A stretch of 41,230 nt of DNA from the NCBI GenBank assembly GCA_002633005.1, contig NMRA01000382.1:393026-434255 (forward strand), written 5' to 3'. Position numbers and translations under genes: made by a program. Source of the DNA: Phoronis australis. Taxonomy: Eukaryota; Phoronida; Phoronidae. Below, piece after piece: positions 1 to 10,600 of the stretch (position 1 is its first letter; each line of letters opens with the position of its first letter). The notes beneath the pieces were generated by a model. It searched no databases. It was not told the origin of the DNA and worked only from the letters and a program-made list of their open reading frames with translations.

Positions 1-419
1 CAGAGCACAATGAATTGTGTATAACGAGGATCTTTTACTGAGTTCACATGAACAGTGAAAACGATACCAGTTTCACAGTCTAAAACGCTGGCTAAAACGC
101 GAAAATGCTTTCGCAGACGAGTATGCACGGGAGTTTTTTTAGAGTGTACCGAATGCTTAGAAAATGGTCCCGTCAATCCCATCCTACAGGAATTGATACC
201 GACCAGAGAGAGACAGCACTGGCAGTTGACGACAAGGTCCAAAATCACTTACCCTGACTAGTGCACTCACAGTCACGAGACTTTGTCACACACATCGCCC
301 ACATTTACATGTGTGCTCTTCACAATCGGTGTGTGAGTGTGAAGAATTGTCCCTTCAGTTGCACTAAACTGGTCAGAAAAACCTAGGAAGAAAAACTATC
401 GCTTAAGAATCTTAGATAC
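1..419. other. Gene-free flank
   Basis: No splice-bounded coding segment is visible. The short open frame in 55-261 lacks any recognisable motif and is probably chance. A GT/AC-rich stretch around 261-365 is loosely self-complementary. Nothing else is supported. Confidence 0.5.
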
Positions 420-2114
420 TTAAAGGAGAATGCCACCCGATTTAATTAGTCTTTTTTACCGTCTTAATCGGTCTATATGCACATCGCCTCTTATACAGTC
501 GACCTCACCTTGCCGAGAGGTGTCGCGTTAACCTATGAGGAAGGTGAGAAGCGACGCAGCTACGTCAGTGGTTCGTCTGCAGAGTGAATGCCGCTACATT
601 GCGGTGCATCATTCCCGCTTGTCCGAACAATGAAGATGCGAAGAAAGCGGGTATGTCGTTTTTTCGACTTCCTCGAGAGCCCGAAATGCTTAGGAAGTAG
701 CTCGCGGTAATGAAGTACGAGGCCGTGAAACATTTCCTTGTCTGTGGCCGGCATTTCGTCGACAGTGATTGTCTCTGACGAATTCCGGCTTACCAAAAAA
801 CTATCCATACCTTCCGTTGCCTATGCATGTTCACGGCCGTATTTCTTGATCGGTGTATTCCGGTTCGAACAGATAGCCTGTGAAACCTAACGATCCGACC
901 GGTGAAGTCTTCGTCGGATGACGCTCTTGACTAAGTCACCGGGATTGGCACCGGGCGAGTTGCCATGTAGACGTTGTTTCAAAATGAATTATTCTCATCC
1001 TAAAATGATTCTAACCAATGCTTATATGAGACTGAAACAAAGTCTGTCTCATTAGATACAATTTGTAATGCCTTGGAATGCTCGTGCATGAGTGCAAATG
1101 TTTTGAGAAGCCAGCAATGAATAAACCACTGCGTTACCGGCTTTTGATGCCGGCAACAAAGGTAATTGGCCGGGCATCGGTGCCGTGTGAGCGCATGCTA
1201 ATTCAGTGTTTACTGACAAAAAGCTGTTGTGAAGCAATTACTCGATTTTATATCTATTGTCACATGTTAGGGGGATATTTATTAGAAATACAAATACATT
1301 GTTCAAATCATTGTTACTGTACGACCTTTGCCCTGAGGATCTGTGGAAGGGGAACCCGACTTCGCGTCCCCCGACAAGCACCGGTAAGTACATTTTCAGT
1401 TTCGTGGCTAATTCACATAAATAATTACGTGTACATTATTTCTTTGGTTCACTATTATAGTTTTTTCGTGACTGGAGGTTTAGTTTCCAACTCAAGCTGG
1501 TTTATGGTCGTGACAGTCCCGGCGGCCGCGACGGACCTGATCGGGTTTAATTCCGAGCCACTGGCCAGGAAAACGTGTCAGTCCGGCCGCGACGGGCCTG
1601 ATCGGGTTCCGAGCCACTGACCGGGATAATGCAAGCGTTTTGTATGTTTAGAACTCAAAAATCACAAGTATAAACAACACCAATCTATGTTCTCTTGTCT
1701 GTTTTTCACGGAAGAATACTTCGAATTTATCCCCGACTGACAGTCCCCAAACTCCTGCTACGGACCTTGGTAAATTGAGCTGCCGAATTTTGTAGGTTAC
1801 GGTGTGTCCGTAACAGCAAAATAAAACAACACGTTTTTATAAGAACTCGGTGTATTTTTAAGGGTTTTACCTCGAAGTTTTATGATTTATTGGTGTTAAA
1901 CGATGAATTCAAGCGATAAGCTGACACCACTAACCCGTGTTGTGAACTGCTGAACAGACTGCGTGTGAAACCAATTACGTCATTGGATAATTTCAACACC
2001 TCCGTCTGCCGTCAGGTGTCAGGTAACGCAACCGAGCGTGCCGTTATCGAGTAGAACTATTCGATCTAAATTGATACAAAATAGGTTGTGTTTTCGGGTG
2101 GTATTCTCCTTTAA
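420..2114 (+). mobile_element. TTAA/THAP transposon copy 1 (Kolobok-like), degenerate
   Basis: The element runs 424-2110 between TTAA duplications at 420-423 and 2111-2114. Its ends are short inverted repeats, AGGAGAATGCCACCCGA on the left and the complement of AGGAGAATACCACCCGA on the right. It carries a broken THAP-domain reading frame near the left end. An inverted homologous copy lies at 25572-27255 and a partial direct copy at 29281-30698; all align over several hundred bases. TTAA target duplication together with a THAP zinc finger is characteristic of the Kolobok superfamily, as established knowledge. No intact transposase core is visible, so this copy is non-autonomous. The superfamily name is inference, because the catalytic domain is missing here. 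Confidence 0.75.
596..778 (+). pseudogene. THAP-domain relic of transposon copy 1
   Basis: Read from 596, the frame gives a THAP N-terminus: C-x4-C (RCIIPACPNN), a hydrophobic FFRLPREPEML stretch matching the THAP F-x-FP motif, then the closing VCGRHF that supplies the third Cys and the His of the C2CH zinc site. It is broken by an in-frame TAG at 698-700, exactly where the family has its conserved Trp. A short stretch present in the sister copy (lysine/asparagine-rich, about 9 codons) is missing, and a stop follows at 776. The domain would bind transposon ends in a THAP transposase. This copy cannot make a functional protein. Confidence 0.7.
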
Positions 2115-3494
2115 AGCGTTTTAAGATTGTAGAGCGTAAAGATAAAATCTAAGATGTCGTGTATTCTACAATTACCGAGGCGGGGCTCCAGGTAGGATTT
2201 AAATGGAACCATAGAAAACAAAAACAACCCTGATTAAGTTGAGAGCATCATAACAGAAATTGATGATTGAACTCGGATGACACTTTTAGAATGCATGGTC
2301 GCTGCAAGGAAAATTGCTTTGAGCTGTTAATTTACTTCTGCATGAGAGGTTATATAATAGTAATAGGTGTTTATACATGAAATGAAATTTAAATGGTAGT
2401 TTAGAAAACTGCTACAGCTCTTCTTGAGATTTACATGTATATCAAATGAAGCTTGATAATAGCACTGACACCATTGGTTAGATGTGAATATACCCTTTAT
2501 TTTCGGAAAACTTTTAATAAAGAATGGATTGGTCACGTGACCCACCTTATAATAGAGTGATATGAAGTCTGTTTTCAGGTGTTCATCACTCAGAAAGTAT
2601 ATAGTTTTACTTAGTTACATTTGTATATGCATGTACATGTATTTAAGAAGTCCAACTATTTATCAAATGAGGTCCCAAATAAGCTAAACAAGTTGTTACT
2701 GAGCGAAAGGATATATTCTCAAAAATCACTTATGTAAGTGCTAGGAGCATGCTGTCGAGAGAATGTCCAGCACTGAATCCAAAACTAACACTTTTCTTGC
2801 AGAGCTGTTGGATTTAGTATTCGTGACATTCGTGTATTGGCTGATTTTGACCTGATCACTGTCATGGGAGTCAAAGCCCTTATGTGCAAGGCTGTTGAAG
2901 ACACCAGAAAAGGACATAGTTGACAGAACGTACACTCTATGGGGTTTCTCAAAAATTAAGGAATTCAACATATCCATGCCTTTTTACCATGCTACAATCA
3001 TCGTGAAAAAAACCGAAATGCCAATAATTACCAAAAAGTTAGGTTTGGCCATTTTTACCTAAATTTGCAAATTCACGACTGCCAGGAAGGAGAACATCAT
3101 CTGAATGCATTTTTCACTCTAAATTCCAAAAATAAAATTTAAGTTAAAACATGTCATTACCTACCCGATTTTTGACAATTTCCACTCATCAGAAGGGTTC
3201 ATGTACATGTACCTGTATTCGCGCCATGAATTCAGCACGCAACAAGGATGTGCTCTCAAAATGGGGGAACTTCCGTATCCTAGTAAACAAGAGCACAGGC
3301 CAAATTTCTGGGCTCAATTTACTCAAAACAACTTCAAATAACTACTGAATACCATTTCTACCATTCAATTCACATTTAATCCACAAAACTGCAGTCAATC
3401 CCGTTTTCTTCATTTTCGACTGGTACTCCTACTGTGGTCTAACATGCACATGTAGACCACGAGGCTGGAAGACCTGGAACAGCCACTCTCTCTT
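2115..3494. other. Non-coding flank without recognised genes
   Basis: AT-rich sequence with scattered short open frames on both strands (for example minus 2741-2977), none with a recognisable domain, splice-site context or repeat partner in the window. Short ACATGTA palindromes occur near 2628-2641 and 3201-3209. No feature is supported. Confidence 0.5.
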
Positions 3495-3756
3495 GCATGC
3501 ACGCACCCAGCCTAAAAATGGGGGGCTCGAATTTTTGGTAATGTGGACGTTTTACTAAAAAAGCGGGGAACATTCACAGCTGTGAATTGAGCATTCGCCA
3601 AATTTAGGTAGTTCCTGTCTTGCCAGTAGACGTTTGTCTTGTTTTCTACTTTTTCGGAGTTTTTGTTTCTCCGTGGCGAAACTTTTTGCCCACGTCGCCA
3701 AACGGTGGCTCATTCGAGCCCCCGATCCCCCCTCCCCACATTGGATGCGTGCATGC
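3495..3756. mobile_element. Palindromic miniature inverted-repeat element
   Basis: The left edge begins GCATGCACGCA and reaches GGGGGGCTCGAA; the right edge contains TTCGAGCCCCC and ends TGCGTGCATGC, so the ends are imperfect inverted repeats of roughly 40 bp. A related arrangement (G-rich, CTCGAA/TTCGAGCC, CATGCGCGC ends and internal GAATTGTGCATT-like words) recurs at about 19109-19485. No coding capacity is evident, and open frames running through it are incidental. No convincing target duplication is seen, so the superfamily is unknown. Confidence 0.5.
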
Positions 3757-4510
3757 GTTGCACAGCTCGTTCTCTTAGATCTCGTGGCTTGCAAGGTGGA
3801 AACGTCTAGCTGTCCCTACTGTCTTTACGGGTTTCTTCCACTGGCCTTTACCCGTCCGTCGGGCATGGTGGACAGAGTGACCCTTCCCTTAGGACTCCGT
3901 CACGGCTCTGAATTGCGCTTTGCTACAGTTTGTGTTTCGAAGGTTGACTTAAACTGTCCTTTTTGGATTAGATCTAGGAACATTATCACATATTACTCCC
4001 AGGATTCGATCTACTGCAACAGAGCAATCAACAATTTGTCGTGACAAAAAAATACCAGTTTTTGCTTCAAAGGTCTGCATTAATAGTAATCTCAGTAGTT
4101 CAACAATTTGTGCAGTTCTGACAAGTTTCGGTCCTGCAATGAGGCCTATCTAGATTCGATTTGGTGCAGCTAACTTGTTGGTGTCCTACATGTAAATATG
4201 CAGCTATGTTTGAAAGATGTACCAAAGTGCCACACTCATGTACAGTACCTGAGAACGATAACAAGCCAGTTTTGTCATTCATGTTTACATGTAATTAGCA
4301 GTGGAAATTCCAGGAAGCCGGGGTAAATGCTGTAACTACCAATTGCCTTTTTCATGAACCGCAAATTTGTAAAGGTGTCTTTTGTCGGTGACACCTTTAT
4401 CTCTCACTGGGTGAGAAACTTTATTTTGCGATGTCCATTTAGCCAAGTTATCAAGTGTTATTTCTCCCACGTGATTTTACGCAATGTTATCACTACAGAG
4501 GGAAGAAAAC
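3757..4510. other. Upstream flank of the cysteine-rich gene
   Basis: No exon-like segment. The region immediately 5' of the TATA box contains a GGTGTC/GACACC hairpin (about 4373-4395, AAGGTGTC...GACACCTT). Any cis-regulatory sequence for the downstream gene would lie here, but no specific site can be called. Confidence 0.4.
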
Positions 4511-4514
4511 AAAG

Positions 4515-4520
4515 TATAAA
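4515..4520 (+). promoter_or_regulatory. TATA box of the cysteine-rich gene
   Basis: TATAAAG lies 43 bp before the start codon. With the usual spacing of about 30 bp, transcription would begin near 4545 in CAACACATC, giving a 5' untranslated region of only about a dozen bases. The start codon context CATCACCATGA is good for translation. The promoter call rests on this spacing and on the signal-peptide exon that follows. Confidence 0.55.
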
Positions 4521-4557
4521 GGTCGAGCGCTTTGGCAAGTTTGAACAACACATCACC

Positions 4558-4628
4558 ATGATACCATTGGTACTTCTTTTACTGGTCAGTTCCCTAAGCG
4601 GAACACATGGTAATTACAGGACGTACAT
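4558..4628 (+). CDS. Exon 1: signal peptide
   Basis: Encodes MIPLVLLLLVSSLSGTHG followed by six residues. This is a classical signal peptide: a short start, a V/L-rich core at residues 4-10 and small residues near a likely cleavage site around 15-18. The exon ends AT|gtaagtg, a near-consensus donor, in phase 2, which matches the G at the start of exon 2 and restores Met24. A second GT at 4616 would give phase 1 and not join to any domain exon. The ATG is chosen because it lies just after the TATA box in a good initiation context; an upstream in-frame ATG at 4354 lies before the TATA box and is not needed. Confidence 0.7.
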
Positions 4629-7600
4629 GTAAGTGTTGGGTTTTTTAATACTAAGGTAATGTATATCAAGAACAATCTTCTACATTATTCTCATTGACGG
4701 GACATATCGCGGGTTGTTGAAAGTTTTAACGCTCCATTGACGTCTGCTCCTGACTTTCGTGAACGTCAATTCTAAATAAGATAAAAATAAATGGCTTCAA
4801 ATTATAGGAAATTTCAACTGCTTCAGATGGCTCACTCCACAATCGAGTTATGATCACGTCATTTCTGTTTCTATGATTTGTGTTTTAACCATTCTTTCAT
4901 GACCGCAAGTGAGACGCACACCATCTCATAAAAATCTCGCATTGCAACATGTAGACATTTTCCACCAAGTAGAAAAATAAACGTTATTGGGTGTTCGCAA
5001 AAGTAAAGCTTTATCAAACTCTCGCACTTCATAGTACTAGTCTCCACCACGTCCGTCACATTCTGGTAATCGCACCCTGCCAAACGGATTTTACTACTTG
5101 AGAGGCTAGTCTCCGGAGTTATCCCTCGTTTCATCTAAATTTTAAGTTTTCAGACCTTACCGCCTTATGCGCGTTACGAGTTTGCCGTGTGTTATATATA
5201 TTTGGGAATAATTGAATTTCACTTTATTAGGGTGTCAAAAATGTACTTCTAAAATCACTGCAGTACACTGTATTTGAGGGATATGAAAATGACGTAAGAA
5301 AATCCTATAGTTGGCTACGCAATCTGGAGTAATTCAGATACATGTAGAAAAAACATTACCTTCGAACACCGTCCCGAAAACTTCGATTATAATTTCGTCT
5401 AATGCGGAAAGTGAAAGATACATTTAGGCCTAGACTCACTTTGCAAGGTTTCAGTTTGGAAAATTTTAAAAGGATGTGTATACGGTACAAAGTTGTCTGA
5501 GTCGTTGTTTAAAAATCTTTGTGGAAATTAATGGACGAGTACTGGATGGCTGCCCCCCAGAAGGAAAAAGATCAAATGATAAAGGCACGATCAGATTGTA
5601 AAAAATCGTTTATATAAAAGTCACTCGCTTTTAAGCGTCGGACGATGCAGCTTTAACCCCACGATTTTAGCCTATGTACACGTAAGCTTGGTTAGACTCA
5701 CCTAATTCTTACAAGATTGGTTTTAATGGCCAAAAACTGTTCAAATTAGTCGATTTTCGTAGATTCATAAATGTGAAAACAAAAATATATAAACCTTTTA
5801 ATATCTTGGAACTCTCTTGGAAGAGCATGTTTATTTTATCATTACACGACCATCAGAAATATTGCCTTTGTATAATACACAGATAGTTTTTTTCAAGGTA
5901 AATAAATGCTATTGATATTTTTAAATACAGTCTCACATTTTTGGTCGTTAAGGTTGCAAGTTTTGATTCCGTTCTGGTTCACATGGACGTGTTCTGCTTT
6001 GTCGTGCAAGATGCACTGTTAATTATTTCCCTCGTTACTGGTTGGAAAAGGTAGGGGGCTGCACTTCAAGAAAGGGCCTCTTCTGAAGGAGTTCCCGTAA
6101 TGTGAAAGAATTATATACATGTCGTTGAGGAGAGTGCTTGTTAATTGCTAAATCTGGCTTCTATTTGAATGGTGACTTTCCCAAAGTAAAATATTATTGA
6201 TTAAAATTTACGAAAACAGAAAGATAGACTATTCATCTCGACACCTTATAAATACAGATAGGCAAAAAAACCATAGGTGCCACCAACAGGTCCTTTCAAA
6301 TGTCTCAGACCCCGGTTTTTGAAATTTATAACTTCCAAAACAACGAACGCGTAGCGTAGCTCTCATGAAGGAACTCATTCCGTTAGTTTCACAAAAATTT
6401 ATACGCATTATACATGCAAGTCGTGTGCAATTTAAAAAAAAACATAGAAAATAGAGCGACATAATTCCACTATTCTCTGCACTGTAAGAGTTCCACGAGG
6501 AATTGTCGTAGTGGATTTGAAAACATTAATCAATTTGATCTGTAGAATCTGCTCATTCCAAATGTTCTCCTACTTCAAGTAAGTGTTTAGAATTACATGT
6601 ACGTTTTCGTTTGAACAATCTACCTACAATGAAATCAAATGACAAGACTCCATTAATGATCAGAACTCGACCACTAGCAATTGACAAACCTGTTCTGCCC
6701 TCTACACTGTACATGATTTGCTGCCCTTGGCCTGAGCTCTACACCTATATCAAAGTCCACGGTTCCGTCATGACGCTTGCAAGTTATTTAACGACGCAAC
6801 CGTGTCCTCACACAGGCTGCTACGGGCCTGCTCTCTTGTTAAAGGCGAAGGCAACCCTTTCCCATGTCATTTTGAGCTAAAATAAGGTTGGTTGGTTATC
6901 CTAGACATATTTTCCACTTAATTACAGCTTTTCGTAATTTCATAGATTACTCGTCCGCTACTCCGGAAGTGACGTTTTAGGAGGCAAGCGTTTCCCGCCA
7001 CTTGGTTTTGCGTTGACTTTAACGTGCGAATCTGTTCTATTCTACTTTTGTTTTGTGCTGTTTTTCAACAATTGTCGCCACCACTTTCCATCGGCGAGTA
7101 TTCTGCGGCAAGATAGGTTAGTAGAGAACTCAACTACGTTTGATTTGGGGATTGTTTAGTGTGTTGGAAGCTGAAAATGGCTGGAGTCGGTGACCCGTAT
7201 CACAGTGACAGTAGTGTGAGTGACGGAGACCTTGTTCACAGCAGTGGTGACGAGGAATTTTTTCACGGACATTCAGTTGGTGGGTACATGTTTGAGCCCG
7301 AGTATAACGAGGCAGAGTACGCACAGGCACAGGCAGCTGTTGAGAGAAACGAGGCGGCTACTGAGGACAGACGTGGTGACACATCTTGGTGCAAATGCAC
7401 TGTGTGCGTTGTTATGCCTACCTCAATGGAATGCTTGTGCTGTTCAGAGTTCGACGAGGCCAAGCCACTACTGGACATGGTTAAGTGGACCTCCGGCATA
7501 CCACGGACAGAGGAACAACTGTCCCACTTGCCAGAGTGTCCCGCGACACACTCCCACTGGATGGTGACCTGAGCACCCAAACTGCTTACATCGTGTCGTG

Positions 7601-10600
7601 TGACTCCCTCGCCACACACCTGGCACCTTCTAAATAGCTCCAACACTTTAGACAAGTCCACAATAAACTTATCAAAGTTTGGCTCACCGATCTGTTCACT
7701 GGACGACGAACTGTCCTCTTCACTGGGTGTCGAACTGGGCCTGTAATCACTCCCACTACTCAATATCGCTGCAGGGCTGCTTAGAGGCTCTGGGCTGGAG
7801 AAAACAGCACAGGGCGAATCACTACTGGTTCCAGGAATTGCACGCTCTGGGGTACGTTCGGAGGCACGGGTGACAGTAGATGAAGTGCCTCCACTGGCTC
7901 CAGTCACTGTACTGGCCACAGCTCGCGAGGCTTCTCGCTTCAAATACGCAATTCTCAGGGGTGGCGACGGGGCACTGCCGGGAATCAACACAGACGGAAT
8001 GGCAACCTTCTTCAGACGTTGTTTCGCAGGGACCTTCATCAGTTCAGTGTACAAATCCCTTTCGTAATCGGACGGCAGAAAGTGCTTGCCACACACACGG
8101 TAATTCTCCACTGCTTTGTACGTTGCGTGGACGGGTAACGCTGCGTTCTTCACACGAACGAGCCAAGAACGGCGAAGTGTGTCATCCATCGGAAAGCAAT
8201 GCAAAGGTACTCCCAAAGCGCGCGTGAGCTGATAATTAGTACATCCTGGTACGCACCAACAGTGTGGCATGTTGTCTGACTAGTAAATGAAAGCAAACGA
8301 CGACGGAACTTAACACAACCGAGGTAGAACAATGACTGACTCGACAGCTCTCACACTCAGACTATATGAAAAGAAATTGGCGCGAAATGCTTGCCTCCTA
8401 AAACGTCACTTCCGGAGTGGCGGACGAGTAATTAATAAAATTACGAAATGCTGTAATTAAGTTGAAAATATGTCTAGGATAACCAACCAACCTTATTTTA
8501 GCTCAAAATGACATGGAAAAAGGTTGCCTTCGCCTTTAAGCTTACTGTCAACTTATCGAGGCGAAGGAACGAAGTTAGTGCACGCATTTTTTTCCTTGCT
8601 GTCATATCGCATTGTTAAATGTATGGCGTTAAAGCTTTCATCAACAAAGACGTCTCACAATTCATTGCGCACATTATTTTCCGTTCCTTCCGTAAAGTCA
8701 AAGCTGTAGGAAGTTAGAGCGTAAAGTAATGTATCTCAGTGAGGTCATTATATTGACTGTGGTAAGCTAAATCGAGACATTTCTCTCTAGGTTACCTGGA
8801 CCTCGATTTTTAATGAGACAACATTCTTTATCTTGAAGGAAATGAATCCATTCTGTCAACGCTTGAAACTGAACCTATTGGTTTATCACGACTTCATGTT
8901 TTCTTACATACTCTCGTCGTCGAGAAATTAATATAATTTTGATTTTATTTTGCGAATACAAACACCTGGCTACACTGCTCTTAATACACTGTATATCACT
9001 TCACTCTGTATCGTGCAGCTGCAGTGTTGATGAAAATCGTTTTTTGAAGTCTTCATTGCTGAACAGCTGTGGTTGTTTAATTTTTGTTCTTTAGGTGCAC
9101 TTGTATATACAAGATAGGCAATAGGCAAGGCTTCGTCACCAACGTGGAGAACAGCATGAACCCTACAACTGCATGTAGAGATTTACAATTTCGATGCCCA
9201 AGTCAGTGCAGATATAGCGCAATTGAGTATTTGAAGCTCACCACCGATGACGGAAAAAACCAAGTGTGTCAACTTTACATAGGTCCAAGGACAACAGATG
9301 TGGTTGTTTATTCCGGTTCTATTGTGAATGGCTGTCAATTAGGTGTCGCAAAGTATGTAGCCGCAGTGGGAAATGGGATTATATGCTGCTACAGGCCGTA
9401 AGTATTATTATATGTTTTAGTAGTGCTACAAAGTACAACTTGTAACATAACCTTGGTATAGCAAAATTACGTTGGGCTAGGCGACTGTTTCTGATGTTGT
9501 CATTAACCTTGTCTAGTTCATCCTTACCGTAAGTACATGTGGAGTTTTGCAAATCCCGCACATGTGATGAATACACCAAAAGTCTTGTTCAGGTGTATCA
9601 AAAATAAAATTTTCTTCATTCCAATATATAAAAGAATTTTGTAGTGTACTGAAAAAGCTGAATACCCCAATCATGTTCTGTCGACAATGGCATGACTGTT
9701 TTGCTACGTATCCACTAAATGATGTCAATGTGCATTATAATTTTGTGCACTAGCTACGTGTCTAAAACTTGACCTAACTGTGAACCTGCCAACAATGCAT
9801 AAACAAGCAAAATGAATATTGATTTCAGACATACACTGTAGTCGCGACCTGATAAATATTCCCCTGGCTTGATCTAGGGCTCTTGTCGTTACACGTGTAG
9901 TGATGAAACAGGGATCGTATTTCGTGCGAGGCCCTACGTGTACGCTTTGCTTATTTGGGTCAGTGAATTCCCCCACTTTCCAAAAACAGTGAATCGTACC
10001 TGCAAGAACGAGATGTGGCCCCTAATTCAGTTGCCCAGAACCCCATTCCGTAGCTTCATTTAGCTGAACGAATGATCCGGTACTGCATACAGTACTCAAC
10101 GTAGATTAATAATAACCAATACATTAAAACGCTAATTTCGGAGCCGGATGTTGAGTGGGCAACTGCCAATCAACTCCGTCGCACAGACACTTCCCGGGAG
10201 CGGCCGCGAGGACACCCACCCTCGCCCGACGCCTTTTAGTCCAATTGATCCCTCGATGGAAAAGCACCTGGTTCTGTGGCCGCAAATCCCCTGAGTGTTT
10301 TTTTTTATTTTTTTTTTATTTTTTTTTCTTTGTCTTAATTAGTCGTGGCCTAGCTCGGTCGATGCAGCGTACGTGCTACTTTTTTGAAGTCAAACACAAT
10401 TCGGATGTATCCGCCCGCAGCCTGCATTTTCCATTTACGCCTATTAGGTCGCATGCTAAAATATTCGGAGGCCAGAGAATTAAAAAAAAAACTTTGTCAA
10501 CGTTGAATAATTTTCTGAAATTCGATTAAAGCTAAGGGGCGGCCTCAGTCGGTATTTTATGCGTAGGCGTAATCTGTGGGCTGCGGTTATGAGTTTCACT

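Larger units (their letters stand above)
6839..8539. mobile_element. Kolobok-like TTAA transposon with long terminal repeats and two convergent ORFs
   Basis: The element spans 6843-8535 (1693 bp) between TTAA duplications at 6839-6842 and 8536-8539. Its termini start AGGCGAAGGCAACC and form inverted repeats of about 158 bp (6843-7000 and 8379-8535) with only a few mismatches, implying fairly recent insertion. It encodes a minus-strand THAP protein starting inside the right end and a plus-strand P2X7-tail-like protein starting inside the left end. The catalytic region expected after the transposase zinc ribbon is absent, so this is an internally deleted, non-autonomous copy. TTAA plus THAP indicates Kolobok by family knowledge; piggyBac also uses TTAA but lacks an N-terminal THAP domain. 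Confidence 0.82.
4629..9094 (+). other. Intron 1 (hosts the 6839-8539 transposon)
   Basis: A 4.5 kb phase 2 intron with donor GTAAGT and acceptor TTCTTTAG. Outside the TTAA-flanked transposon it contains no recognisable gene. Open frames such as minus 4871-5134, minus 6229-6462 and plus 6611-6880 show no domain or splice logic and are treated as chance. Confidence 0.6.

Noticed and set aside
560-808. 82-codon minus-strand frame
   Set aside because: It is the antisense shadow of the THAP relic; the conserved Cys/His/Trp pattern is on the plus strand.
3634-4044. 136-codon plus-strand frame
   Set aside because: Overlaps the palindromic element, has no domain, no splice partners and a composition driven by the C-rich repeat end.
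4354-4557. Upstream in-frame extension of exon 1 (start at 4354)
   Set aside because: It would precede the TATA box and bury the signal peptide; the ATG at 4558 fits both promoter spacing and secretion.
7220-7567. 115-codon frame in another register of the transposon ORF
   Set aside because: Shadow of the zinc-domain frame; the Cys-MPT signature is only in the frame starting at 7177.
7880-8227. Plus-strand frames opposite the THAP gene
   Set aside because: Antisense to a clear THAP domain and Ser/Pro linker; no similarity of their own.
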